64,000 bases of DNA from Fallopia convolvulus (taxonomy: Eukaryota; Streptophyta; Magnoliopsida; Caryophyllales; Polygonaceae): NCBI GenBank assembly GCA_964016875.1, contig OZ024721.1, positions 13,870,109 through 13,934,108 on the forward strand, given 5' to 3'. Each line of letters opens with the position of its first letter. Position 1 is the first letter of the stretch. This document shows, in pieces, positions 42,992 through 54,159 of the stretch. The position numbers and the translations under genes were made by a program. Under the pieces are notes generated by a model. That model saw only the letters and a program-made list of their open reading frames with translations, ran no database searches and was not told where the DNA came from.

Positions 42992-44880
42992 CGATAGCCA
43001 TTGATTCCTCTTGCATATCCTAAGAAAATTTCCTTCTTAGCCCTATTATCAAGCTTGTTATCTTTGACATGATAATAAGCGATGCATCCAAAAAATCTTA
43101 AGTCTTCCATAATCTGCATGTTCTCCTGGCCATACCCTAAAAGGAATATCTCCATCCAATGTTGAATGTGGAGATCGGTTCACAATATAAGTAGTTGTGG
43201 CAACCGACTCTGCCCACCATTCATGACCCAACCCAGAATTGGAGCGCATACATCTAGGCTTCTCAAGTAGTTTACGGTTCAGTCTTTCTACAACTCCATT
43301 CTATTGTGGTGTGTCTCTAACTGTTCAATGTCGAACAATGCCTTCTCCATCGCAGATTTTCTTGAAAGCACCATCTGTGTACTCTGTACCATTATCAGAT
43401 CGTAGTTTTTTCACCTTCCTATATGTTATGCTCTCAACCATTGCTTTCCATTGTTTAAACGTCTCGAATACCTCATTCTTATGCTTAAGGAAATACACCC
43501 AAGCATATCTAGAATAATCATCTACAAACGAGACAAAGTACCTGGAACCACCTTTTGAAGCAACTTTAGCCAGACCTCAAAAATATGTATGCACGTAGTC
43601 TAATATTCCTCTGCTTTTATGATTACTTGATGAAAATGAAACTCTGTGTGATTTTCCATACACACAATGCTTGCAAAACTCCATGCAAGGCTTCTTCATA
43701 TTCTTCAACAAACCTTTCCTACCAAACAAATTTAGATCCTTTTCTGACATATGTCCAAGACGCATATGCAATACATTCTTCTGATTCTAACGGGCCTAGA
43801 GAAATTAAATTCTTTCTCAAATCAAGGACATGCCTTACATCTATTAATGTTCTAACAATTCCATCATGCATCTTGATCTTGATTGTACCGATGCCGACCG
43901 TCTTACAACCATGGTCGCTACCCATCAAAACGATTCCCCCATCAAAGGCTTTATAAGAAGTGAATCACTTCTTGTTTAAATTTACAAATGCTTTGTTATT
44001 GATGGAATAGCATTCTACGTCCCTATCATTAGAAGCGATGCTAGATTCGTGCTTGTCATTTTGATTTCCCTTATTATTGTTGTTTTTGTTCTTCCCTTAT
44101 ACCTTCTTATTCGGACAATCCTTCTTCCAATGCTCAAGCACACCACACTTGTAACAACAAGTTTCTGTTAGAGATCCAGATTTTGATCTAGACTTTTCCT
44201 TCTTGTTATTTCCTCTGTCATTACTCTGTTCTCTCACAAACAAATCGTGTGCTTATTCATTGCTCACACTGGTCATACTATTGGTCACTACCTTTCGCAG
44301 ATCATCAAATAGGAGCGTCATTCTAGTTTCATCCATAGTCAGTGTCTCGCCAACAAGCATTAATGTTTGAACAAGATTCTCGTATGATTTCAGCAAAGAA
44401 AGCAACAACATAAGAGCTTGATTTTCATCTTCAACCTTTACATTAGTATCCTTCAAATTTGAAATTATCCTATCAAATTTATTGATATGTTCACGGAGTG
44501 AAATTCCTTCCTCCATCTTGCAAGTATACATTTGAGACTTGAGATAAATTCGATTTGTTAGAGTCTTCATCATGAAGATTTCCTCCAACTTTGTCCACAC
44601 ACCTGATATAGTTTCCTCGTCATCCACCATAAATGCGACATCTCTTTCAAGATATAAGATTATGGCAGTGCGTGCTTCTATATCAAGTTCAACCCAATCA
44701 TCATCCTTCATATCTCCAGGTTTCTTAGCCTTACCCAGCAATGCCTTGTGCAATTTTTGAGATATTAACATATTTTTCGTCTGCATCCTCCAATATGAGA
44801 AATCATTCTTCCCATTGAACTTCTCAATTAATCTCTACTTTCCAACTTTAACAATTTCGCTACTAGAAGCCATTGATTTC
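42992..44880 (-). pseudogene. Nested Copia: gag, protease and integrase
   Basis: Gag (44786-44253) reads KMEEGISLREHINKFDRIIS and LLSLLKSYENLVQTLM (UBN2-type capsid). A CCHC knuckle CYKCGVLEHWKKDCP lies at 44115-44165. Protease region: VRHVLDLRKNLISLG. Pre-integrase zinc finger: MHMRLGHMSEKDLNLFGRKG ... CKHCVYGK. Integrase core fragments run to 43000 (WWAESVATTTYIVNRSP, GYARGINGYRL). Frame is broken in several places. Confidence 0.88.
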
Positions 44881-44929
44881 AACATCGGACCTTGACCGCC
44901 TTAGACTTTCATTTGGCTCTGATACCAAT

Positions 44930-45392
44930 TGTTGAGTAGCCACGGAAGCTTCGACTAATATGGAATAATAAAATTAGTATGAACACACAAGAATTTAACG
45001 AGGTTCCACAAATTGTCTACGTCCTCGGGGTGATATGTTTCTTACTATATAAAGGAAACAAACTCAACACCTTGTACAAGCCACAAGTTCGTCGTACAAA
45101 AGATTATTTCCAAAAAAAATAAATCTCTCTTATTTATTTTTTTCTCTCTCTCTTTTCTTTTGCAAGATAAATACTTTTTTCTCTCTCGTGTTTTCCTTTT
45201 CGTTTGTTCTCAGAAGATGATTAAAATTCTTCTTTCTTTGTTTGTTTATATAGGAGATAACCAACTGAAAAATAAACATATCTATTTTCAATTGTTTCCA
45301 TTCACCATCGAATTTTCCTCTTTTCTCTCTTCTAATTTAGTTTTATTTTTACAAACACATAATATTTTGCTTCCAAAAATAGCATGCTTACA
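44930..45392 (-). repeat. 5-prime LTR of the nested Copia element
   Basis: 463 bp, TG..CA, next to the primer-binding site at 44915-44929. Confidence 0.9.
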
Positions 45393-45397
45393 CATAG

Positions 45398-47600
45398 TGA
45401 CCCGAATGAGTCTTAAAAGTTGTTTTGTATATGTATGAGGGCTTCATTCTGAGCTTGCCGGTGAAACCCTGATCTCAAATCCAACTTGGAAAAATATTTG
45501 GACCCTCCTAACTCATCAAGCACATCCTCCAAGAGTGTGATTGGATATTTGTTTCTTATAGTTTGTGCATTAAGGCCCTGGTAGTCTGCACATAACCTCC
45601 AAGATCCGTCTTTCTTCTTGACTAGAACCACTAGGGAGACATAAGGGTTGGAGCTATCCCGAATAACACATTTGTCTAGCATCTCTTGTATCATTCATTC
45701 AATGATATCTTTCTGGAAAGAAGCATATCAATAGGTTCTTTTATGAACAGGTGATGCGCCAGGTTGTAGGAGGATTTTATGATTAAATCCTGGTCTGAAG
45801 TGAGGAAGTTGATCTGGTTCTTCAAACGCATCAGAAAAGATGAGATAAGTTTCTGAAGTTCAACATCGGTGGCCAAACTGTCCCCACTAACGTTTATGTG
45901 TGATAACTAACACCCTTTTGTTACTGTTACATTGCCAGCTTTAGCATCTGATACTTCACAAGCATGTAAGAGTGCTATTTGAGGATTCCCATCATAATTT
46001 TACTAAGACCGTTGCCCTTCACCAACTTGCATCATGAATTACTAACTCCCCTTATAACATGTTTGAGACCATTTAGGGTAAATTTCATCCTCATCTTCAC
46101 AAAATCCCAAAGGACTAGGCCCATAGTTGTGAGCCATTGATGCCCAACACAAGATCATAATACTCCAATGGTAGGGTCCTCACCTCCGTGTTGAAATCGT
46201 AGCTTTGTAGTTTCCAATTGAAGGGTGAGCATTTGAAGATAAACACCATCTTTTGTCCATTAGCAACAGATGCCATCATTGTCTTGACTGGTTCAAGTTT
46301 ACACCCTAACTCTTTAGCAATCGCCAAGTCAAGGAGGATTTGGTTTTGATCTGGTGATCAATCAGTATACGAAGTTTTCTCTTATTGTACTGGCCAACTA
46401 CCCTCATGCAATCAAAGTTTGATGAACCATTAATGTCATTCACTAAGATGAGGAGGAAAGGGTTCTCTTCTTCATTAACCTCTTCCTCTGGCATGCCATC
46501 TCCTTAGATATCAAGTTCATCACCACAATCCTCCTCATATTCCATCATGTAAAATTGTGACCTCTTGTCATTATTGCTTCGCCTACAGTTATGGCCTAGT
46601 GAGTAGTTATCATCACTAAACATACAAAGGCCCCTGTTCCTATTCTCCTACATTTCCTCATAAGAGTACCTTTTGTGGGTTTTTTCATTGGTTGGTCTTG
46701 TGTTTGGAATGGGTAAGGCCAAGCGGTTGGGATGTGTTTTGGGAGTTGGAGGTGTTGGTAGAAGCGGTGGAGTTTTGTATGCCTGATTCGAGAAATGTGT
46801 TCTGGGTGGTCTTTTGAGGTTTCATGTACTTTTGTGGGGCTGAGGCTAATGAGGATTCATGCAACTTGGCAATTTTTGCTGACTACATATGGGATGGGTA
46901 AATCAAGCCTGGTGAGGGCAAACTTGAACTTATCCAAAAATTCTTCAACAGAGTCATTTTGTTGTTTCAATCCAACAAGTTCTGCAAGCGGATCATCAAA
47001 GAGCAACCCAAACCTAGCTGATACTGATACAACATAGCCAGGTCATAACGAATACTGATTAAACCTACTCTTGATAAAAATTATGGTTCCACTGCAGGGT
47101 TTACCCTCTAGATGCAAGGAAGTGAGTATCACCTTCATTTTTGGAGCGGTGTTGTCGAGCATAAAGAATTGCTCACATCGATACACCCACTCCTTCATCA
47201 TCGAGCCGTCGAATTTTAGAAAATCGACCTTAGCAATTCTGGATGACAAGCCACCAAGGTAAGCGGGGTTACTTGGCTTCATACTCTATTGATGTCAGAT
47301 TGGCGTGATTCTCCCCAAATTCGGTGGATATGGGGGTCGTAGCGAGGAATCAACCCCAATTGCCGATGATCCTCCTACTTCAGAAGATCTGAGTTGAGTG
47401 GGTGGTGGATTCGCCTTCTGCACTATGAGCATGATGGCCTCCTTCATCCACTTCATTCTTGCCTATAGCTCCTCTTGTGAAGACATGAGAGTGGCGTTCG
47501 ACGACACGAGCTTCTCTAGGATCACTTCGTGTTTCTCGGTCTTACCAGCTAGCTCCTGAAGTGTTTCCTTTCGTTTTTGAACCATGATGCCAAGACTCTG
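45398..47600 (-). pseudogene. Outer Gypsy: gag, protease and RT 5-prime part
   Basis: From the right: a coiled N-terminus (QKRKETLQELAGKTEKHEVI), gag core (FLKFDGSMMKEWVYRCEQFF), protease region (LRILID, NTEVRTLPLEYYDLVLGI) and RT (MIQEMLDKCVIRDSSNPYVS, VKKKDGSWRLCADYQGLNAQ, YFSKLDLRSGFHRQA). Stops occur in each domain. The RT frame ends at the CATAG duplication and resumes at 36490. Confidence 0.87.
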
Positions 47601-47612
47601 CTCTGATACCAA

Positions 47613-47965
47613 TGAGACCATTAACGACGACTCCTGATTAGGAACTCAATGTGAGCTCGAAATCAGGTGAAATCAACACCTAGAATCAACCGATGAAGAA
47701 AGAGGTCGATCCAAAGATGTAGAATTCGAGAATTTCAAATAGCAATTGAGAGAGAAGGGAAATTAGGAAATTGATTTCTTCGATTGATTGGGGTGTAAGC
47801 CACTACAAGGTTTAAGTACCACTAACGGCCTTCTGGACTGGAACAAACCGGTTAGGCATTTAGGATTTAGTAAACCGGGACGAACTGGATTAAAGACTAA
47901 AACTCAATAAGTAAAGCACAACATTTTAACAAGAGGAAGAGCTAAGTAAAAGTAATCATGTCACA
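47613..47965 (-). repeat. 5-prime LTR of the outer Gypsy element
   Basis: 353 bp, TG..CA, with the primer-binding site directly adjacent at 47600-47612. Confidence 0.88.
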
Positions 47966-48172
47966 GGGTTTGAAATAAGACGACACTTTATGTGTCAGTT
48001 CAAAGGGAGAATTTTGGAGCGACATACGGGCAAGGTGGTAAGCAAGACTCTCGAAGCAAATGCCAAGGAGAGGTGGGAGTTGGCACCCAATACTCTCCAA
48101 CGAGTTCTTCTTGGTTGGTCGACGACTCGCCTAGATTCCTATGTTGTTTCTTTTCGATCTCTTCTATATTAA
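47966..48172 (+). other. Unrecognised open frame, right half
   Basis: Continues the frame of 32152-32531 in phase across the Gypsy insertion: FEIRRHFMCQFKGRILERH, TGKVVSKTLEANAKERWELA, NTLQRVLLGWSTTRLDSYVV, stop at 48172. Basic, no recognised domain. Confidence 0.5.
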
Positions 48173-48189
48173 ATTTCATGAACAACTAA

Positions 48190-49498
48190 TAGTGTGGTTG
48201 ATCTTTGCATATAAACAAACCATTATGGGTTAGGTGAAAACTGTATCCTTAAACTCCTCTCTTACTCCATGCCATCTTCAAATTCATGTGAGTTTTAGTG
48301 GTAAGTTGAAAGTCATCATCTATAATTTTAAAAGAAACAAAACTAGAGTTGTTTTAGACTTTGGGTAGAATAAAAAAAATGGAAAAAAAAATGCCATCAA
48401 ACACCCAATGAGGGAGTGAAATGCTTATTTTTGTTTCCACATCACAAAAGTGACAACTAAACGGGCCCTAAATTTAGGCTTTTCTAAACATTATAAATCA
48501 TTTTCCATAAAATTTTATTTTTCTTTATTTTGTTAGAATTGGTATTCACAAGACCAATCCTAGCTACTTCCCCATTATAGAAGGTTTGGTGCATATATTC
48601 TCTTTTATATATTTTTGTGGTTAAGCCTTAGAAGCATAGATATTTCACCATATATTTTGTGTGCTAAAGTCCCTTCCCAACAATTTGAATTTTGTTAATA
48701 TAAACGAGCTCGGCTAATTTAATATTCTCTTTTGAATGTACCTTAAAAAAGATTGATTAAATGTTACTTTTTAATAGTTCATAGAAATATTTTTTATTTT
48801 AGAATATTTTTTAGGCACCTAATGAACTGATATAATGTAGGACATCACCATGTCACAAGAGGGAGAATACTCCTTGATGAGAAATTTGTATTTGATCCCC
48901 TCATGAAAATGAGACCATTGTAAAATTTAAATAGAATATATTAATGGATCAAATTATATCGTAGTGCACGACTAAAGTTTTTTTGGGTGTAACATAAGAA
49001 ACGAGTTTATAGGGTTAAAATCAATTTAAAGTCAAATAAAGGTGATAATAATAGTAAATGCAACTAAATGAATCTAGATTTGTCTACGAGACAATTATCA
49101 ATTTTTTATGGAAATAACAACTCACTTAAGAATGATTAGGTACAAGTAGTTTGATAATATGACTTGGACATGTAGATACATCAAAACAAACAAAATAGTG
49201 ATCTTAACTGTTGATCTTGACTGCTAAACCATTAGTAAAAAAAATTACTTCCCTAGAAACATGAACCCAAGAACAAGAACTAAACCTGGAAGAAAAAATT
49301 ACAAATAAGAGAAACAACACCTCTTAAAACATAGGCATGCAACACCTTTTAAGCAAAGACACAACCTAAATGCAATTCGACTCAAGAATAGTAGAATAAA
49401 CACGTACCCAACTAGTCTACTAATTGAAGAGACCTAAGCACCACTTCCACCACAAAGGTTTCAACTTTTACAAAGTCCTAAATTAAGGAAACAAGAAA
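48190..49498. other. Intergenic, nothing recognised
   Basis: 1.3 kb of AT-rich sequence without a credible reading frame, RNA gene or terminal repeats. Confidence 0.5.
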
Positions 49499-49506
49499 AG
49501 CATGAG

Positions 49507-50868
49507 TAGGGGTGGAAGATTCTCACCCAGCCTGCCTGACTCGAGAACTAACATTTGGAAAAAAAATCATAAAATTAAATATGAAACTGACATCCGATCC
49601 AATTTGATCAAACACAAAAGTAACATGTTTAAGAGATGACTCGAACTCAACTATATCCAAAAGGACCAACCAGAAACCTAAACAACCCGAACCTGGTCGA
49701 CACCCAATTGAACCCAAGCCCAATTAAACTTGAACCCGAAACAACCCAACCCGATCATTTTAATGTTTTTTAAAATTCTTAATCATAGATATCAACAATA
49801 AGGTAGTGTATAAGATAATAAAAATGCAATAGATTAAAGAGAACTCTAATTGACTACTTTCTTCACCTTTTATTTTTAGGAAAAAACTCTTAGGCATCAA
49901 CAATATTGTGTTTTTACCTTCACATGTTGACTGATTTATCTTATGCGAATTAATTAATTATGCTATTGTAATGAAAGGATAAGGATAAAGACAAATCAAC
50001 CACCATTATCAAATACACTAGAATAAGTATAGCTTTGCTACAAACATAAATGACCACAATAACCAAATATCCAAACATCATTTCCAAAAATTTGAACCCT
50101 TCTTTTACGATCTCAACCAAGGAGCTATATATAACAACTATAATCATGCGCTCATTCTTACTAGACCCCAAATTAATATTCAAGAAACACAAGTAAGAGA
50201 GGTAATTGAAGTCGTTACGCTATCTTATGCCAAAAAGACTCCAATAAGTGACATCAATTATACTTACAACTGACAATATCAAGTGAGACAAGTATGCACT
50301 TACGAAATGTTGAAGGAACAACTAAGTTAGTTTTGTCGCACAAAGTCATTTTCTAGCGACGAAAAAATTCTGATTGTTCCATGTTTTTGTTGTTCAAACG
50401 TGTTTTTTTGTAGTGACCCAATACTGCAATAGAAAACAAATTGGAAAATTTTAAGTAAATCCAAAATCTGACTTAGTCAAAATCCGAAATCGCTTGAACG
50501 ATTTCAAATCAACTCGAAGTATACAACGAAATGAACACCAAACATGCCCCGATTACCCGAAATACACATCAATACCATTGAACATAATATGAAACTACCA
50601 AAAATCCTAATGACAATTCCTGATGCCTTCCTGTCCAGAACATTTAACAGAATGCAAAAGCTCGTTCAATCTGAAATATTGACTTAGTCAAAACCCAACT
50701 CAACCGAAATCTAAAATAGCTCATCGATTTGGACCCAATAACCAGAATCATTAGACAACTAAAACCTGACCTGATCATGTATGATACCCTAATTACACTC
50801 CATTGACTATAATATGGAACAATCCAAACCCTAAATAACCTGCTCGACCTGCCCGTTTACCACCCCTA
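49507..50868. mobile_element. hAT-like non-autonomous element
   Basis: TAGGGGTGGAAG at the left and the inverse (GTTTACCACCCCTA) at the right, followed inward by AC-CCG/GCCTGCC-type text. Flanks AGCATGAG and AGCATGGT agree at six of eight positions, a plausible old 8-bp duplication. No transposase frame is seen. Confidence 0.6.
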
Positions 50869-51090
50869 AGCATGGTAGTCACCAATTATATTTGGCCCAC
50901 AATATATGAGCCAACACTACCGTATACTCCCTCCATTCAATTCTACTTGTGTTTTTAGAGTTGGACACATATATTAAGAAAATTCTATACTTAATTAAAT
51001 GTTTACTTTGTACATTGGAAATGAAAATGACAAATTTAGTTTTTTTTCATTAAATGTAAGGGTTCAAGTGAGAAAATTGTTTCTAAAATA
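50869..51090. other. Spacer with one Stowaway-like end
   Basis: TACTCCCTCCATTCAATTCT near 50924 resembles a Tc1/mariner (Stowaway) MITE terminus. The matching right end is missing, perhaps removed by the LINE next to it. Confidence 0.35.
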
Positions 51091-51094
51091 TATT

Positions 51095-53690
51095 TTTTTG
51101 ATAGGGAAAGAGATTAGGGAAGCCACTAACAAGCTAGTGACTGCCCTAGGGCATCTTGACGGATGAGGGTAGCAAGACCCGAATCAACTGCAAGCGTAAC
51201 AGAAGAGACACGTTAGAAGGATCCAACGATGTAGTCGGGCCACAGAATTGCACTCACTAAAAATGTGAGCAATACTCAAATCTTAGAAGTGAGCCAATAA
51301 ATAGTGGATATCCGCACCTAACAGCTCAATCTCCTACGGGCAGCGCCAGTCACCAAGAATGGCCTTGACTAGCTGAACATGATCGCCTTCGATCTGGATC
51401 CGAGGAATGTTGCGGCTTATAGCCTTGAGGAGTCTCTAGAGCAAGGCGATGGTTTTTGAAATCAGAATAGACTATTGACCTATCAGTCCTACGTCGAAAT
51501 GGATAGGGGAGCAACCGAAATCCCCTAGGATGAAACCAAAGGAAGCCACGCCATCCGAGCAAACTGCACCATCAAAATTAAGTTTCAGAAATCCTTTTTG
51601 GATTTTACCCATTTTGAACCTTTGCGGTCCTTTACTGCACGGGCTTTGGTATATGGATTTCTATTGCTTTTGGCCATTTTTCATTCATTAATCAGGTTGC
51701 GGATGAAATCGCTCAGGTTTCTGGTCAGGTTCGAGGGTTGGTTGTTTAAGTTGTCAAAGATACTTTTATTTTCGAGCATACCATATGCTCCATCGTGTGT
51801 ATGATAGGATTTCAAATTCCTCTTTGGATACCAATTCTCTTATTTCATTAAGGACTTGGTATGGTTTTTTGTTATCAAGGGATACCCTTTGGATCAACCT
51901 TCCTAGCTGGGCATAAGGAAGAGAGACTTGACCTTAGTAAAGGGCATGTTGTTAGTGTATGGTTGATGTCTTCTTCTTCGCAATTGCGGGCGACACAACC
52001 ATAAGTAACCGGAACGTGGTTCTCTGCAAGCCTCATTTTAGTCGGGAGGCTGTTTCATGCTAACTTCCAAAGGAAGTTCTTTATTTTGGGCGCGTTGTTG
52101 AGTTTGTTTATCCATTCTAGGTTAATACTAGGCGCACCTTTAGCTCATTGGAGCCACATCAAGGCTGAGTGAGTGGAATACCGGCCATTATTACTTGGTT
52201 TCCAATATAGTTTGTCCAGGATGTTATTGATGAGGTTAATGATTTTGGTAATCTTGTCTAGGTCTTCTTGATTAATAACATTTTTAAGTTTTTCAAGGTC
52301 CCACGTGTTGTCCTCTAATAAGTAGCACTCAACGCGGTCTTCCCTATTAATAAGCGACTAATCCTCGCTTTTTGGGTTGATAAGGCCAAGACCGGACCAA
52401 TTATCCTCCCAGAATTGAATGTTTTTCCCATCCCCAATTTTCCAGATGAGACCACTTGTGAATAAGTCCCTCAGACTAATCAATTTGGTCCACTACCATG
52501 ATGTGTTGTTTTTTTCCATGTAGTTTAGAGCGTTGTTAATTTGTTTTAAGATATTTTTCAGTTACAATTTTAACCCAGATGTTATTCGGTTCCACTAGTA
52601 TTTTCCACAACAGTTTCATTTGGAGTGCTTGGTTCATCTCTTCCGCCTTTGCAATGCCGACCCCACCATGCGCAGGTGGCTTGTAGATCGAGTCCTAGCT
52701 AATAAGTGGTTTGTAGTTGCTTTCCTTGTTCTAGAAGAAATTCTTATTTATTTGGTCTAGTTCTTTTAGGGTTGCTTGTGGGAGCAAGAACGATTGCATG
52801 ATATAATTCGATTGTGCAGATATGTTTGCTTTGATTAGGGTGTTACGCCCTTCCTGAGAAAGAGTGTTGGCTTTCCACTTGGATAGTTGCGCTCTAGTGC
52901 TGAGAGTTAGGGGTTTGAAAGTGTTTTGTGTCACTCTCCCGTTAATTATCGGGCACCCAAGGTATTTTTCAAGTGTTGTCATGTTTGTAATTTGGAGGAT
53001 TTGTTTAATATGCTCTTTGCACGTGTTGTTTGTATTTTTAGTAACCTGAAAGACGAATTTGTGGTATTGGATTTTTTGGCTTGAAACTTGGCAGTACTCG
53101 TCAATAATTTATTTAATGTTTTTACACGCTTGATGATTTGCCTTAGCGAAGATGATGATATCATCAACGAATACGAGAAATGGGATTTTGGTTCCATTTC
53201 TTAAAATTTGGATTCCTATACCACTTCTAGTATCATCGCTTTTAAGCTGGAGTTGTCTAGCTAATGTTTCAGCAGCAAGAATGAAGAGGTAAGGTGATAG
53301 GGGGTCCCCCTGTCTAAGCCCTCTTTGAGGGAAGAACTGTTCAGTGTGGCCATTATTGACTAAGATTGAGAAGGAACTGTTTCGACACATTTGCGGATCC
53401 AGCTCATGAATTTGTCATGGAACCTGAATTTATGAAGGACATAAGCCAGATATTCCCAGCTTATACGGTCATACACTTTTTCCATGTCGATTTTAATTGC
53501 AATCCAGCCCTCCCGCCCTTGCTTGTAGTGGAACGGATGGAAGATCTCGTGAGCGACAAGTGTATTGCCTTGGATGCTTCTGTTTTGGACGAATGCTCCT
53601 TGCATTGAGTAGATTAGTTTGGTCATTACCTTTTTGAAACCGTTGTAATGCTTTTTAAGTTTTTAAGATTAAAGGGATAGCAATTTGGCT
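51095..53690 (-). pseudogene. L1-type LINE: reverse transcriptase, zf-RVT, RNase H
   Basis: Minus strand. RT: QGAFVQNRSIQGNTLVAHEI, AIKIDMEKVYDRISWEYL, QRGLRQGDPLSPYLFILAAE and the FVDDIIIFAKA active-site box near 53160. Then the connecting region YLGCPIINGRVTQN and LSKWKANTLSQEGRNTLIKA, a degenerate zinc-binding zf-RVT (about 52150-51900), and RNase H (FLKLNFDGAVCSDGVASFGF, ending SECNSVA near 51230). Endonuclease and ORF1 are absent, so the 5-prime part is truncated, as usual for LINEs. Stops and frame changes are frequent. Confidence 0.85.
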
Positions 53691-54159
53691 CAACTTATTT
53701 TCTGCAATTTAGTTTCCCAATTGGTCGGGCAGATATTTGCGAATCAGCCACACTGGCCAACCCAAGCTGAGCTCCGTCCGTGGTCGTTACGCCCTCGCAG
53801 GTGCCAAGCACGCAAGTATTGCATTTTCCTCAAGCCTCACACGCCCAGACTTCACATCTTGCCATCTTGGCGCCTCCTCCCTGCCAAGTGGCCCCCTTTA
53901 TATCGTCTCTCAACTTTTTAGATGACAGATAAGCAAAAATCCAAGGGGGAGAGAAGAACGCGAGGAAGAAAGAAGCAAGAAGAAAAGTGCGAAGAGACGG
54001 AGATGGAGGAAAAAGATCGTGAAACGTTTCATTTGAAGTTTGAATTTAACATTTTTCAAGGGACTTGAATTCTGCGATCTGACTTGGATACCAACCAGGA
54101 TTTCCTTTTTTTTTTCTTTTTGCGTAGGAAAGGGAATTTGTACGGTTTAAATTCATGGT
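53691..54159 (+). other. Upstream region of the BRUTUS-type pseudogene
   Basis: Purine-rich leader-like sequence (53940-54010) before the presumed ATG. No TATA box picked. The short open frames here are not credible genes. Confidence 0.4.

Larger units (their letters stand above)
36497..45392 (-). mobile_element. Ty1/copia element nested in the Gypsy RT
   Basis: 8.9 kb, minus strand. LTRs at 36497-36919 and 44930-45392; the left one lacks about 40 bp present in the right one. Target duplication CATAG at 36492-36496 and 45393-45397. The primer-binding site beside the right LTR reads TTGGTATCAGAGCC on the minus strand; the polypurine tract by the left LTR reads AAGTGGAGAAT. It interrupts the Gypsy RT exactly between HSGHY and EYLVMPFG. 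It is itself interrupted at 39121-42986. Confidence 0.92.
32532..47965 (-). mobile_element. Ty3/gypsy element carrying nested insertions
   Basis: 15.4 kb, minus strand. LTRs at 32532-32891 and 47613-47965, both TG..CA when read as TGAGAC...TCACA. The primer-binding site next to the right LTR reads TTGGTATCAGAGC on the minus strand (tRNA-iMet type). Flanking five bases are AGGTC and GGGTT, each one change from AGGTT, so the duplication is old. Without its insertions (33308-35223 and 36497-45392) it would be about 4.6 kb. Much of the integrase is missing. Confidence 0.88.
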
